From Dasypus novemcinctus (lineage: Eukaryota; Chordata; Mammalia; Cingulata; Dasypodidae): a stretch of DNA of 64,000 bases. The notes under the pieces were generated by a model, which did not search any database, had not been told where the DNA came from, and saw only the letters and a list, made by a program, of their open reading frames with translations. Positions 45,801-58,687 of the stretch are shown piece by piece. Made by a program: the position numbers and the translations under genes. Positions within the stretch are counted from its first letter, which is position 1, and each line of letters begins with the position of its first letter. Where the stretch lies: positions 37,320,365-37,384,364 of the forward strand of contig NC_080673.1 of assembly GCF_030445035.2 (NCBI RefSeq). The letters run 5' to 3'.

Positions 45801-47483
45801 AGTAGCATTTTTTTTTTTCAGGTTTATATCCAATTAGTATTTCTGCCTCGGTTACTTAAATTGATATGCATTTTAAATGCAGCAGAGATTAGGTTACTTA
45901 AAGCAATCGTTTCTGAATTCTTTCTGAATCAGTGCCATTTAAAATTTTGAATGTTTTGAATCCCTGGTATTATAAATCTCAAAAATACAGCACTAAACAA
46001 GAAACACACATTTTTTTTCATAAAGCATATTTATTATGGTGAGAATTATCTTTATTTTAGTATTTTTGTATACATGGTTTGCTTATAGTCACACATGCAC
46101 GTATACACACACAAGAAAATACAGCACATGTATTCTAGTACATTTAAAGAGCTAAATATATAAAGTATAGACTTTGGAATGACATTATATCCAGTCTGTT
46201 TTATTTGATGTCTATTTACCTTATTTTGTTGAAAGATCAGTAATCGGTAAAAATTTATTATATTTCATTATGTGTAGATATACAAAGAATTTATAAAACA
46301 TTTCATTTTTAAGACACTTAAAAATCTAGTTGAAATGTGGCATGGATTATGAAAGCAAGACCACACCCACACACCCAGGTACAATTAGATTAATTTAATT
46401 TTATAAATTTACAAATAAATTAGATCCATTTGGCCAAGAATTAACCTCTAATTAATGTTCTCACCCCAATAAAATCTTATTAGGAATGTGGTAATGACCC
46501 AGACTAAGGGTAGGTAATTTACCATTCCAAAAATCTATCATTCCTTTTAAGGACTCTTAAGAGTGCTGGGTTCTTGAACCAAATTTAGCATCAGAAAAGT
46601 ATGTCTGGGAGGAGAAAATAGAATCATTGATTTTTTAGTGATCCTAGAAAATTTTACCTGCTTCAGATTTCCCAGGCCATGAAAGACCAGTTCACACAGT
46701 CTACCCCCAAACACTGCTTTAATATTTATTCAGCATTATTTTATTAATGAATATAGTTCAAGGACTAAAATGGCAAATTCGTTTCCCAAGATATATATTT
46801 CAATTAAAAATAATGATACAGGTGACATTTGCAAAATACAAGATGAATGACAAAAAGATTCAGAACATTGAGGAAAGAGTGCTAAACAAATAAGTGGTAC
46901 TGAAGGCTTTATTCAGCAGAATATTAAGTTTTTAAAGTTCAGAATTCATTAAGTGAAGAAGGAAAGCAGGGGACATTCCAACAGGTATAAGTGTGAGCAA
47001 AGGTGTGTAGAATGTATATTGATGGACATAATTAGTTTATTTGGGCAGGAATAGAGAAAAGAGTTGTAGAGAAGATTGTACGTAAAGTCGAACAACCAGA
47101 TTTGGATTCTTTATAAACCATTACTAGAAGATGTATTGCAGATTACTTACATTTCTGTACTGCTGTTACTGAAATATTTGCATATTTTTTCAATCACTAC
47201 TCTGGTTTTGAATCACCACAGAGAATGCACATTCCAAATTCATTAATATCGAAAAGATGTTAGTAAGCAAATATGAGAATAAAGTATATTGAATACCTAA
47301 CTTCATCTGTAAGATTGTTAATGTTGGATAGACACATGTTTCCATCAAAACAATCCATAAATTGTTACCATGCCAGTGACAGAAGTCAATTTAACTCCTT
47401 ATATATTAACTTTATGAAATTAAAATCACTACTGGAATTAACAGAAGCTATAATAGAAATATTTGGGATTTTCAGTAACCATA
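45801..47483. other. Intergenic AT-rich DNA, nothing recognised
   Basis: No gene, RNA or repeat that I can support. Confidence 0.3.
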
Positions 47484-47983
47484 TGTTTTGCTTTGCTAAA
47501 AGCTGCCAAAAGCAATATACCAAAAATGGGTTGGCATTTACAGTGGAGATATATTAGGTTGCAAGCTTACAGTTCTGAGGCCATAGAAAGTATCTAAAGA
47601 AAGGCATCATCAGGTGAAGATTTCTCCCAAATACCAGCACATGTAGGTACGTATCTGCTGATCTCTCCCTTCTCTTCCAAGTTTCATTGCTTCAACTTCT
47701 GGTTTCTTCTCTCTCCGGATCCATTGACTACACCTTGCTCTCACGGCTTTCTCTTTCTGCTCCTGTGGCTTTTTCTCTGTGCTTCTGTGGGTTTCTCTGT
47801 CTCTCTCTGTATTCATCCCATTTATAAGGATTCCAGTAAAAGGATTGAGACCCACCCTGGGGTCTACTGGGTGACTGAAATAACCTAATCAAAAGCTGGA
47901 ACCACCTACCATAAGTTTACACTCACAGGGATGAGGATTAAGGACATGATTTTCTGGGGCCCATGAAGTCTCAAACTGCCACA
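47484..47983 (-). repeat. MaLR-like LTR (left)
   Basis: Starts TGTTTTGCTTTGCTAAAAGC and ends AAACTGCCACA. Pairs with 49745-50234. Confidence 0.75.
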
Positions 47984-49744
47984 TTCCCTCAGACTCCAGA
48001 ATCCTGAACAAGCAAGTTGACAGTAAGCAAGAGAGAACTCTATCTCTTTCTCCTTCAAGCTAGTTTACTTTCAGATTGCAGTGTATTTCTTCCTTTTGCA
48101 TTCTCTGCTTAATTTCAGTTGCAGGGGGAAATGCAGTAGGAACTAAAAACAAAAAAAAGTAACTGTGTTAATTATGATTGTCTTTGGGTGATGAAAACAG
48201 GGGTGACATTTGCTTATTTATGTTTTCTAATTTTTAATAAGTCTATAAATATGATACCCTCTGGACCCCAAAAACGTGTACCTTCCATATGCAAATACAT
48301 TCATTCCATCTCAATATCTCAAAGCCTCAAATCCTTTCAGTAACAACATGAAGTACAAAGTCTCATCAAAATGGTTCCTAGTCATGGTCTGTCCTGGGGC
48401 AAAATTCTCCTCAGGCTTTGGACCTGTGGAATTTAGCAAAAGTTACCGGCTTCCAATGTCCAAAGGAGGGACAGAAATATGATAAGCATTCCCATTTCCA
48501 TAGGGAGAAATTGGAAGGAAAACAAGGGTCATGGGTTCCAAACTGTTCCAGAACCCTGCAGGGCATACTACATTTGATTTCAAAGTCTGAGAGTCATCTG
48601 CAGAACCGTGGTTGCTTGTCCTCAGGGCCTGACGCAGTGGCAGCCCTACCTTTTCCAAGGGCTTGTCCTGTGGCCATGTTCTCAGCTCCACCCTCACCAA
48701 GCATTGGCGTGGTGGCTGAACTCTACGTCCCACCCTCCAAGAACACTGGGGTGATGGCCAGACTCCCCAGTTTCTGGGCACAGACTCAACCCCCATAGAA
48801 CAGTGGGTGTGGTGGTCAGATTCACCCCAATTCCCTGGGAATAAGGCTTCTTTCTGAAACCTGAAGTGGCAGCCTTCTTTCTTAACAATGGGGCAAAAGA
48901 CCCACTTTCTCCAAGTACTGGGACCTTCTCACCTTTTCCACACACACGAGTGGACTCATTTTGTTGGTAGGAGATGTTTTCAGTCCAGACCTCAGCTTCC
49001 ATATTTATGCCTTTAAAGTCATTTTTCCTTCAGTCTGTCCCTTTTCTGTCCATTTTAATCCATGCTGGCAGTAGTTCCATTCATAGAGATCTCGTAAAAA
49101 AATGTGGGTTTAACATGCCACGCACAGGAATCCCAGCTACAAGACAATAGGTCTTTCCACAGACCCTTCCTCGATAACTGCATTTCCAACCCTGACTTGC
49201 AGTGAAATGACTGACCGGTTCCATGTTCAGTTAAACCTTCACATGAGCACTATTCTCTGGAGATTCACTTTCTGGAAGCTCAGAATCTTCTGAATCATCA
49301 ATTTCTGGGTTTCTTGTACTGAGGAGTTCAGTTCTCAGCTATACTCTTCCTCTCACATTTCACTATAATCTGCAAGGAAAAACCAGGGCACACTTCCTAC
49401 ATCTAATTTGGAAATCTCCTCAGACAAATATCCAAGTTCATCACTTTCAAATGTGCCTTCCATCTGACGTCAGGAGTTAATTTTGCCAAGTTCTCTGCCA
49501 CTTTAAAACAAGGGTCACCTTTCTTCCAGTTTCAATGACACATTCATCATTTCTGTCTAAGGCTTCATCAGACGTACCTTTAGCCTCCGTATTTCAACCA
49601 ACAATCTCTTCAAAGCAATCTAGGACTTTTCTATCAAGTGCCAGATAATTCTTCCCATTTCTCCTCATTAACCAATTTAAAAAGCCTTTTTTAGCACTTT
49701 TGGTATTTGCAATTGCAGCATCCCACTTTCCTGGTACCATAATA

Positions 49745-50234
49745 TGTTTTAGTTTGCTAAAGGCTGCTAAAAGCAAAATACCAGAAATGGGTTAGCTTTT
49801 ACAATAGGGATTTATTAGGTTTCAAACTTACAGTTCTGCAGCCATGAAGGGTCCAAATAAAGACATCATCATGTGATGTGTTCTCCCCAAAGACCAGCAC
49901 CTAGAGGCATCTGCTGGCTTCTCCCTTCTCTTCCAGGTTTCATTGCCTCAGCTTTCGGTTTTCTTTCTCCTGAGTGCCCTTGATTTCAGCACCTTACTCT
50001 CATGGCTTTCTTTTGCTGCTTCTGAGGCTTTTTCTCTTTGTTTCTGTGGGTTTCTCTCTGTGTCTCTCTGTATTCATCCCATTTACAAAGGATTCCAGTA
50101 AGAGGATAGGTGATGCCCTACTTAAGCAACCTAATCAAAAGACAGTCCCACCTAGAGTAGGTTTATGCACACAGGAAGGGATTAGCCCCAAAGGCGTTCT
50201 TTTCTCTGGTCCATAAAAGCTTCAAACTACCACA
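49745..50234 (-). repeat. MaLR-like LTR (right)
   Basis: Starts TGTTTTAGTTTGCTAAAGGC and ends AAACTACCACA. Near-collinear with the left LTR along its length. Confidence 0.75.
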
Positions 50235-51229
50235 CGAATCAAATAAAGTCCAGAGAAAATAATTTATTTATGGTGTCTTCTGGTGAGAAAAAAAATTAGT
50301 ATTATATTTACTACTGGGTATTAATTTTCAGGAGAAGGATTGGCAAATTGAATAATCCAGGCAAATAAGCCTAGACAAACTAAGATGGGAGGAGGCCAAT
50401 AAAACATTTTATATAAACAGAAGTTGAAGTAACTGGAAAAGTTTTTCTTAGAGGAAAGTAAAGGATAAAGAAAGAAATTTTAACAAAATCTAAGGAGCTC
50501 TGTGGACAAAAGTAAAACTTGTTTCGGATTGCTCTATATGGGTTGAATATTTGCAGTGACAACTTTGATCCTGTTAAGTAGCCCTTCTAAAAAATTAGAT
50601 GCCCCAATATTTTGTGATTTTTTTAAAGTCGTAAGCTTATTGTCATTAGAAATATTTACCTTAAAGTAAGTGGATAACTATAATGTATATACTATTCATC
50701 TTTTACCCAGCACACTTCTACTCACCTGGGAGCTCACCTGGTTGGACTGAGTAGATCCTATAAGAAAAACAAGGGAAGTTGATTTCCTCAATGCAGTTCT
50801 ATACTCTGCTTTGAGAAAAGTCCACTGCTTCTATGCCTGCTGCCTTTCTCTAATGGAGGCTTTCCGGAAGGAAATATTCCCTTCTCTGTAACCAGGATAT
50901 GACTTCCTTTTTTCCCTTGGTAAACAAGGCCAAATCACCCTTCTGGCTAAGTTGCTAAATCTTCTTGTCCACACCAAAGAATAGGAACAGGCATACTTGA
51001 GTAGAATTAACAGGAGGAGGGAACTCAGAGTGATCAGTTAAAGGAGATATTATCCAGTGAGATAGGGTTAATTTATAAAAACTGGAGAGAATTTAAATTA
51101 CTTTATTATGAATTCACAATGTTCAAGACGATATTGAAAAGGAACAATTTGAGAACAAAAAAGGTTATTTGAAATAAAAAATGCATAAAAGTGTACACAT
51201 AATAAATGTAAGCTTACATCTCCAATCTT
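50235..51229. other. Intergenic DNA, nothing recognised
   Basis: No gene or repeat that I can support. Confidence 0.3.
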
Positions 51230-51970
51230 ATGATGTGATTTCAGTTAGGCCCATCTGCTCTCTGCTCCTTTGTTCTTACTTTCTTGCCTTCCTGTGCATT
51301 AATGAAGCATATTACTTTCCATTTTTTTACCTTGATTAGCTTGTTAGTTTTGTACTCTTTTAATATTAGCCTTTTAGTTTTTGCCCAGAATATCACAACA
51401 TGCATCCTTAATTCATTCCAGTAAACTTTATATTAGTAATTTTACCACTTCTTGGACAATGCAAAAACCTTATAAGAATTTAACTTTATTTATCTCCTTC
51501 CTAGTCTTTCAGCACCCCCTTATCTTACAGTTTATTTCTACATATGTTATAAACTCCAACAATTACCTATTATTGTTGTTATTTTAAAGTCAGCATTTAT
51601 CTATAGAACTCACTTATTTCTCATTTATCCAAGGATTTTTATATCTTTTGGCATTTCAATGCTTCCATCTGGGATTCTTACTTAAGAATGAAGGACTTTT
51701 GTACTTTTTGTATTACAGGCCTGCTGGCAATAAAATCTTGCTGTTTCTATTTGCTTGATTTTGGATTTATTTTTTAAAGACCTCTTATTTAAATGTAGTG
51801 TTCTCATTTGACAATTCTATGCTTTCAGCACATTAAAGATTGCATTCTGCTGTATTCTAGTTTGCATTGTTTTTGGTATAAAAGTTAGCATCAGTGTCTT
51901 TGGTGCTCCTTTTCTGGGTGATAAAATTTTTTCCTTATCTTTGGTTATTAATAGTTTAAGAAGTGCTTAA
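51230..51970 (-). mobile_element. L1 fragment, minus strand
   Basis: Reverse-read L1 5'/ORF-type sequence ('attctgctgtattctagttt', 'tctgggattcttactt'). Diverged. Confidence 0.45.
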
Positions 51971-52021
51971 GTGCAATTTTCTTTTATTTTTTCTTCTTGG
52001 GATTCTCTTAGCTTCTTTTTT

Positions 52022-52400
52022 AAATGTTTTTTATTTATTTTTAAAAGATACTTAGATTACATAAAATGTTATATAAAAAAATATAAGGGATTCCCATATG
52101 CCCCACTCCCCAAACCTCCCACCCTTCTCCACAATAACAACTTCTTTCATTAGTGTGGTACATTCATTGCAATTAATAAACACATTTTGGAGCATAGCCA
52201 CTAAGTATGGATTGTAGTCTACATTGTAGTTTACACTCTCTCCCACTCAGTTCTGTAGGTTATGGCTGTACATATAATGACCCATATCTGCCATTGCAAT
52301 GTCACTCGGGACAATTCCAAGTCCTGATACTGCCCCTGCATTACTCCTCTTTGTCCCTCTCCCTGACTTCAGCACTTCCAATGGCCATAGGTTAGGACTT
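52022..52400 (-). mobile_element. 5'-truncated LINE 3' end, third copy
   Basis: Homologous to the insertions at 13446-14013 and 15122-15964: 'tacataaaatgttatataaa', a C-rich tract at 52100-52126, then 'gtacattcattgcaatt' and 'gggacaattccaagtcctga'. The flanking duplication was not resolved. Confidence 0.65.
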
Positions 52401-55400
52401 GTCACCACTTCCTTCAAAATCTAAACTCTCTCTTTTCAGTAAGTAGGATATGGCTTTCTGCTAGTACTTTCTTCCCACATGCTACACATTGGGAGACTCT
52501 CAGAGAAAAAGCAAGGACGAATGTGTAGATGATGGACTATAGTTAATAGTACAAGAATGAGAATGTTAAGGAATTATAACAAATATATAATACTAATACA
52601 AAGTGTTAATCAAAGGGTGGTTTGGCAGAAAAAAAATATACCTTAATGTAAATAATGGATACTAAATAAAACTACTTCCATAATCTTTCATCAATTGTAA
52701 CAAAGGTAATTACTGTTAATAAAATAGTACAATTATTTTAAAAGTGCTATCATCTTTTGTAAAAAATGTCCCACACCAATGTTTGGTGTTTATAGTGGGG
52801 TGGTGTATGGGAATCCTATATTTTATGAATGATTGTTTTTAAACACACAACTTCTCTAATAAAAAAAAGAAAAAAGGAAAGAAGAAATAAGAAAATAACA
52901 CTGACAGTCTGGAAATATGACCTTTGCTTTCCTTTCCTTGGGTAAGCTGATGATTATCTAGGAGTGAGCAAAGGCCAGTCAGAATATTCTGCCTTTGGGC
53001 AGCTGCATGGGTCATCAGAGAAAAGTATTTCAGTTATTTATGGGATCTTCAGAAAGCCTTGAGAGTCTAACCAGTAAGTATCCGTGATGGACTATGGTTG
53101 CAGCGTCGCTGTCAGGGTCTTCGTTAGCACTTAGGTCAGTCCGGCCACGTCTGCACCATTTGCCTTAACAGATTGCCTCACGAAACATGTTGTGGGGCGT
53201 AATCATGTACATATCATTCTACACATAAAAACATATATCCATAGCATAAATACTGACAACTGGACTTGTTGGATTAAAAGATGTCTACCCTTTTAACTTG
53301 AGAGAAATTGCCGTACTCGCCTCCACAGAGGTTGCTGCAGCTACGCAGAAGCGGCAGCCCACCCTTGTCTACACCATGTGTTATCAAACATGTTCTCTTC
53401 ACCTTTAAATCGCATTTAGTTTCTGTTCTTTCCATATACAATTACTTTATTTAAAATGCATAGGAATATTTTTCACTCTTACCAAGAAACATGACTGCTC
53501 CTATTTTTCATAAAGCATGGAGCCATCTACTCCAGATTTCCCATTTTAGCAGGCCAAAGGAAAAGAAACATTTCTCTTTCTTCCTAACTCTACTCTAAGA
53601 AAAATACTTTCAAGTGTGATGGTAAATGCAACTGACCATGATATCAGTATTGAAAAGCAAAAAGGAGGGGTGACATAATGACAAAGTTGGCAAGGAGAGC
53701 CTAGTTTTTCCTCAGCAAAAGCCAGTGGTTGCCTTGACAGAATCCATATTTTAAATATTGACAACTAGTTCATAAACAAACAAACGAACAAACCAGACTC
53801 TTAGAGTTAACTCTGTAATACCCAAATAAAACACTGCAAGTCAGCCCACAGGCATCCTGGTTATGGTCTCTACTCCAGAAATTCCAAACGGGTGTGCCTT
53901 GTGCATCAAAGCACCTGATGTAGCAAGGTGGCTACAGGTAAGTCCCTCTTTGTCAGAGCAATCAGGAGATGCCAAGGCAGAACCCCCATTGACTCAAAGT
54001 CACCTCCAGCTGCAAGCTGCTGCTTATGGACCCCTAGGTGGCTGGCACAAAGACATATAGTTTTAATGGCCTGCCACTTTGGACCTGCACAATGAGGAAC
54101 ATCTGGAAATCATTGTTTTGCTTCAGCCATAAAGATCCTCAGCCATCTGGAATCTACTTCATAGAGGCCTCATAGGCCACTTCCCATAATGGGCAGGGAT
54201 CCACGGGCTGCTGGACGTGTTCACTTCTAAGATGTCTGAGAAGCACAACTGCAGTGAGAAGTCCATGTAGCCGCCTTTGGAAGATGGGTGGTACCTGGAA
54301 CCTAGGAGGAGTCTCCTGGAAGGTATAGTTCTCTGACATGCTCCCTTTCATTGCTTATATAAGTTCGTTGTCTACAAGCTCAAGTTGGTTGCAGGGTGAC
54401 TGCTCTAACCATGCATACACCATCTAGCAAGCCAGATTAAATTGATATATTACATTTGACATGAAAATATTGAATATGATTTGAAGTCCATTTGCTTTTT
54501 CACAAGAAATTTCAACATAATAATTGTTAGTAGAAGAAAAGAAAATTGTTTGGTTCTTCAAGTATAATTACAGTTGTAAGGTTTTTATGGCACAAAATAT
54601 GCTTTAAAAATTTTTCATGATCTGTTTATGCCAGCAAAATGTCTTGTGTGCAAGGATGATCAGGAACTTGACAAGATTATCATTAAAAGCCTTGATCAAG
54701 ATTGCATATGGATATCTCAAATATAAAACCTGATATGGAAAAAGAGGGCACAAATGTAAATGGAAGCTTCTTATTTTAAATTCTAAAATACTTTGGCTTG
54801 AAATTTCATATAAACTTATTATGTATTCTCTAATAATTTGTATTTTAAATTTTACATAAGAAAATGCAATTAAATTTGTTAACCAAGTCTGATATAGAGA
54901 TACTTAAACACTCAGTCATCAACAATACCATTGTTTTCCCTGATACCATATGAAAAGTCTCCAGAAGTCTAGTTCTATCCTTCTCCACATCAGCGGATAC
55001 CTCATGTCTCAGATATATGTAAGCAAATGAAATTCAAAAATATCTGTTCAGATCAACTTATTTTATCCACATTAGCCATCTAGACACAGAGGTGGATGGC
55101 AAATTTTCAATGATGCCTTTTGTTAAAAGAAGCCAGAAAAAATGTTTACTCTTCCTGAGTAGAAGACAAGTTTAATAAAATAATCCTAAGAGAAAAAATA
55201 ATATTGCTGTAAAATAGGAGTCTGATATTAATGATTCTATACTGTATGGAAGCTCAGCAAATGAATTGGATGTGCCAAGGGCTAATCTATAATAAGTACC
55301 AAGCATCCATGAGTGGACTAAGCAAAGTTCCTGCCCTCATGTTGCTTATATTCTAGTTGGGGTGCAGAGACACTAAACATATAAACAAGTACATATATAA

Positions 55401-55434
55401 CAAAATATCCATCAGTCATAAGTGCAATAACCTC
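52401..55434. other. Intergenic DNA, mostly unclassified
   Basis: About 53190-53400 resembles a reverse L1 3' UTR fragment. The part 53840-54420 is less AT-rich, with short ORFs that match nothing I know. Nothing else recognised. Confidence 0.3.
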
Positions 55435-56305
55435 TGTTTTAGTTTGCCAAAGACTGCCAATGCAAAATACTAGAAATGGGCTGGCTTTTATAATGGGAAT
55501 TGATTAAGGTAAGAGTTTACAGTTCCAAGATTGTGAAAATGTCCAAATCAAGGCATTATCAGAGATGCTACCTCAACAAAGGCTAGCTGCTGGCAATCCT
55601 GGACTCCTGCCATGTGTGAGGCAAAATAGCAGTGGGTCTCTGCCTTCTCCTCCAGGCTCACTTTCTCTCTGACTCAGCTGTGGGCAAGCAGGCATATGGC
55701 TCATCTCTTCCTTCTCCTCCTTGCTTCAGCTTTGGGCTGCTGATTCCAGCCCTGGCCTCTCTCTCAGCCTCTTGGGGTGTCTCTGTCTTTCTGTGACTGT
55801 AGGCAAGTCCTCTCTCACATGGCAGGGTAGAATGGCAGTTCTCTTTCTCTTTAAGTCTCTGCATGTTTCTTCCATTTAAAATAGGCTCCAGCAAGAGGTC
55901 TGGATCCTGTTATAAAGGGTCAAGCCTCACTGAAGCACTCCAATCAAAGGCCCCTAATTGAATTCAATCCAATTGAAGGTTCCAACAATCTAATCAAAAG
56001 GGCCCTTAACTGAATCTAACCAAAAGGTCCCACCACATACAATTGGTTTACAGAAATAGGAATGGGTTCACTTTAATAACAGGATTTTCTGGGGTCCATT
56101 GAAGACTCAAACCAGGATATTTCACCCTCGACCCCCAAAATTCATGTTCTTTCCATGTACAAAGTACATTCATTCCATCACAATATGTCAAAAGCCTTAA
56201 ATCATTTCAGTAACAATATTAAGTACAAAACCTCATAAAAACCAGTGATAAGCATGCAGTCTGTCTTGGGACAAAAACCCCTCTGGCTGTAGCACTGTGA
56301 AACTT

Positions 56306-56380
56306 AAAAAACAAGTTATCTAAAATAAATAAATAAAAACAAAACAAAAAACAAAACAACAACAAAAAAACAAGTTATCT
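56306..56380 (+). mobile_element. Tail-only insertion: A-rich 43 nt between duplications
   Basis: The 16-nt word aaaaaacaagttatct (one base short at the left edge) occurs at 56306-56321 and 56365-56380. Between them are only A-rich words (AAATA, AAAAC) at 56322-56364. This looks like a target-primed insertion truncated to the tail alone. Confidence 0.6.
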
Positions 56381-57366
56381 GCGTCTAATACCCAAAGAAA
56401 TGACAGTCATGGAATAAACATTTCCATCACCATAAGAAGAAATTGGAAGGAAAACACAGTTCCTGTATCCCTAACAGTTCCAATAACCTACAGGGCATGC
56501 TCCATTAGATTTCAAAGTCTGCACGTCATCTATAGAAGAAACTTCCTTCTCCTTGGGGCTTCACGGAGCAGGAGTCCCAGCCCTTCCAAAGGCTTGCTCA
56601 GTGGCCATCTTCTTGCCTCATCAAGCATCTGGGTGGTGCCCAAGCTCTAGGCCTCATCCTCCAAGAACACTGGGGTGACGGCCATACTCTCTCCAGTCTC
56701 TGGGGCCCCCTCAGAACAGTGGGGTGGTGACTTAACTCTCCCTAAACCCCAGGACTGTGCAGCACCCTCTCTGAAGCCTGGGGGGGTAACACTCTCTTTG
56801 ACCAAGGTGACAGAAATCCGGCCATCTTCAATACACATGGGTGGGATCCCTCTCTTGGCCTGAGAAGATGCTTTTGGTCTAGACCTAAGGTTCCTGGTCT
56901 GCCCTCGAAGTAATTTTTCCTTTAATCTCTCCCTTTTCTGTCCCTTTTCTGTAGTAGTTCTGTTCATACAGATCTCATGAAAAACTTGTTGGTTTACATG
57001 CCGTTCACAGGTGTCAAAGCCATCAGACAGCAAAACTTTCCACAAATGCTTCCTGGATAACTGCATTTCCAACCCAGACTTGCAAGGAAATTACTCACTG
57101 ATTCTATTTTCAGTTAAGTTCTCCCTCGGGACCTATTCTCTGAGGATTCATTTTCCAGAAGCTCAGAATTTCCCAAATAATCAATTTCTCATTTCTTTGT
57201 GCCTAAGAGTTGGATTCTCAGTTTGTTCCTTTTCTCTCCCATTTTGCTATGAGCTACAAGGAGAAGGCAGGCTTCATTTTCCACATTTAGTTTGGAAATT
57301 TCAGCTAAGTATCCAAGCCCTTCACTTTCAAATTCTGCCTTTCATCTAACATCGAGAGTCAATTTT

Positions 57367-58168
57367 GCGCCTCTCTCCAGTGCTCCAGGCCCAGGTGAGG
57401 GGCTCCACCAGCCAGTAGGATAAGACATACAAGGAATTGGCATAAGACAGCTATGCTAAATGGAGCCAGAGGAAGCTTATTTGTGGACAGAGATACTCCT
57501 GAGGATAACCCAGTTACTCCATTTGATTCACGCCAGAAACCTATGAGGATAGAGGCAATTGTAAAAATTATCTGAATAGGCATAAAGCAGCAGCTGCGCT
57601 TCCAGTTCTGGATTAAGTCCGAAGACAGAATGAATGGTTGCCAGTTTCTGCTTTAAGAAAAGTTGCTGAACTTTTACAAGTACCGCCAATGCGAGTGAAG
57701 TAGCGACTTTTTATGCCATATATATAATTGAAAACCAGTTGGAAAGTATCACTGAGTCTGTACTACTATACCTTGCATGCTTCAAGATTCTGACAGCATA
57801 CTAGATGCCATTCAGAAAAAGCTTGGAATAAAAGTTGAGGAGACTACACCTGACGAACTCTTCATTCTTATAGCAGTGGAATGTTTAGGGGCCAGTAAAA
57901 ATGCAACGATGGTTCAAATAAATGACAACTGCTATGACGATCTGACTCCAAAGGCTATTGAAGAAACTATTGATGAGCTCGAGGCTGGCAAAATTCCAAA
58001 ACCTAGGCCAAGGAATGGACACTTCTTGTGAGTCAGCTGGAGGTCTTACCTCTTTGACTGAACACACAGGACCTGGATTTGGTGTGCAAGCTGGCCTTTA
58101 ATTTATATTACGCTGTATTTATTTATATCATTTGAGAAATAAAATTCGAATCTCTCACCTAAAAAAAA
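57367..58168 (+). pseudogene. NDUFV2P: NDUFV2 processed retropseudogene, near full length
   Basis: NDUFV2 is the 24-kDa iron-sulfur subunit of mitochondrial complex I. From about 57370 the sequence follows NDUFV2 mRNA without introns: HKTAM near 57440, RDTPEDNP near 57488, a premature stop near 57573, then frameshifts. A longer open stretch at 57777-58031 ([20 protein letters not shown]) follows, ending in the 3' UTR with AATAAA near 58138 and a short A-run at 58160-58168. One Fe-S ligand cysteine in the ECLGAC motif is Ser. Imperfect 12-nt duplications (agagtcaatttt 57355-57366, agagcaaatttt 58169-58180) mark the insertion. Not functional. Confidence 0.9.
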
Positions 58169-58425
58169 AGAGCAAATTTTTTCAAGTTCTCTGCCACTTT
58201 AAAGCAAGGATTACCTTCCTTCTAGTTTGCATCATGTCTGTCTAAGCCTTCATCAAAAGTAACTTTAGCGTCCATATTTTTACCAACAGTTTCTTCAAAG
58301 CAATCTAGGCATTTTCTAACAAGCATCCCACAGTTTCTCCAGAATCTGCCCCCTTATCCATTTATAAAACCATTCCAATGTTTTAGGCATTTGTATTGCA
58401 GCAGCACCCCACTCTCCTGGTACCA

Positions 58426-58600
58426 ATTTCCTGGGGAACTTATTGAGAACCTTAATTGGCATTCCTGGCTTGCAGCCTGCTGTACAGAATTTGGACTTAT
58501 GCACCTCCATGGTCTCATGAAACAAATTCATAAAATCTTATAATATTTACTATCTCCTATTAGTTCTGTTTCCCTAGAGAATGCTAATACCACCTCTAAG
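58426..58600 (-). repeat. LTR-like fragment of a different type
   Basis: The minus strand reads GGTATTAGCATTCTCTAGGG, then GAAACAGAACTAATAGGAG, and ends TTCCCCAGGAAA directly before the MaLR-like TGGTACC motif. It resembles other mammalian LTRs beginning 'TATTAGTCAGGGTTCTCTAGAGAAACAGAAC', not the left LTR at 55435. Confidence 0.45.
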
Positions 58601-58687
58601 CAAGGTAAGGGGATAGAGAGACATAGCTGCCATGTAAAGTTCTAAGGGAAAATCTATCTAAAGAGTGGGATTCTGAGCAAAGACTTG

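Larger units (their letters stand above)
47484..50234 (-). mobile_element. Near-complete MaLR-type LTR retrotransposon
   Basis: Two similar LTRs (47484-47983 and 49745-50234, each TG...CA, about 490-500 nt) flank a 1.76-kb non-coding internal region. On the minus strand the right LTR is the 5' one. Directly inside it is TGGTACCAGGAAAGTGGGAT (minus strand, near 49719-49738), the sequence found at the start of MaLR (THE1/MLT1-type) internal regions. Internal ORFs are short. No 5-bp flanking duplication is evident. The family looks lineage-specific but MaLR-like. Confidence 0.75.
55435..58425 (-). mobile_element. Second MaLR-type element, broken by a retropseudogene
   Basis: Left LTR 55435-56113 (starts TGTTTTAGTTTGCC). 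The internal region from 56114 is collinear with 48240-49740 (for example 'tgtacaaagtacattcattc' and the Cys/Pro-rich 56560-56880 stretch). The NDUFV2 retropseudogene interrupts it at 57367-58168. It then continues to the TGGTACCAGG motif (minus strand) near 58412-58421. The sequence to the right is not the expected matching LTR. Confidence 0.65.

Noticed and set aside
48418..49002. ORFs of 102-126 codons on both strands
   Set aside because: Inside the non-coding MaLR interior. The related interior at 56.4-57.3 kb does not preserve them.
57777..58031. Possible functional small NDUFV2-like protein
   Set aside because: It is the 3' remnant of a retrocopy with earlier stop and frameshift, a lost Fe-S ligand, and no upstream promoter evident.
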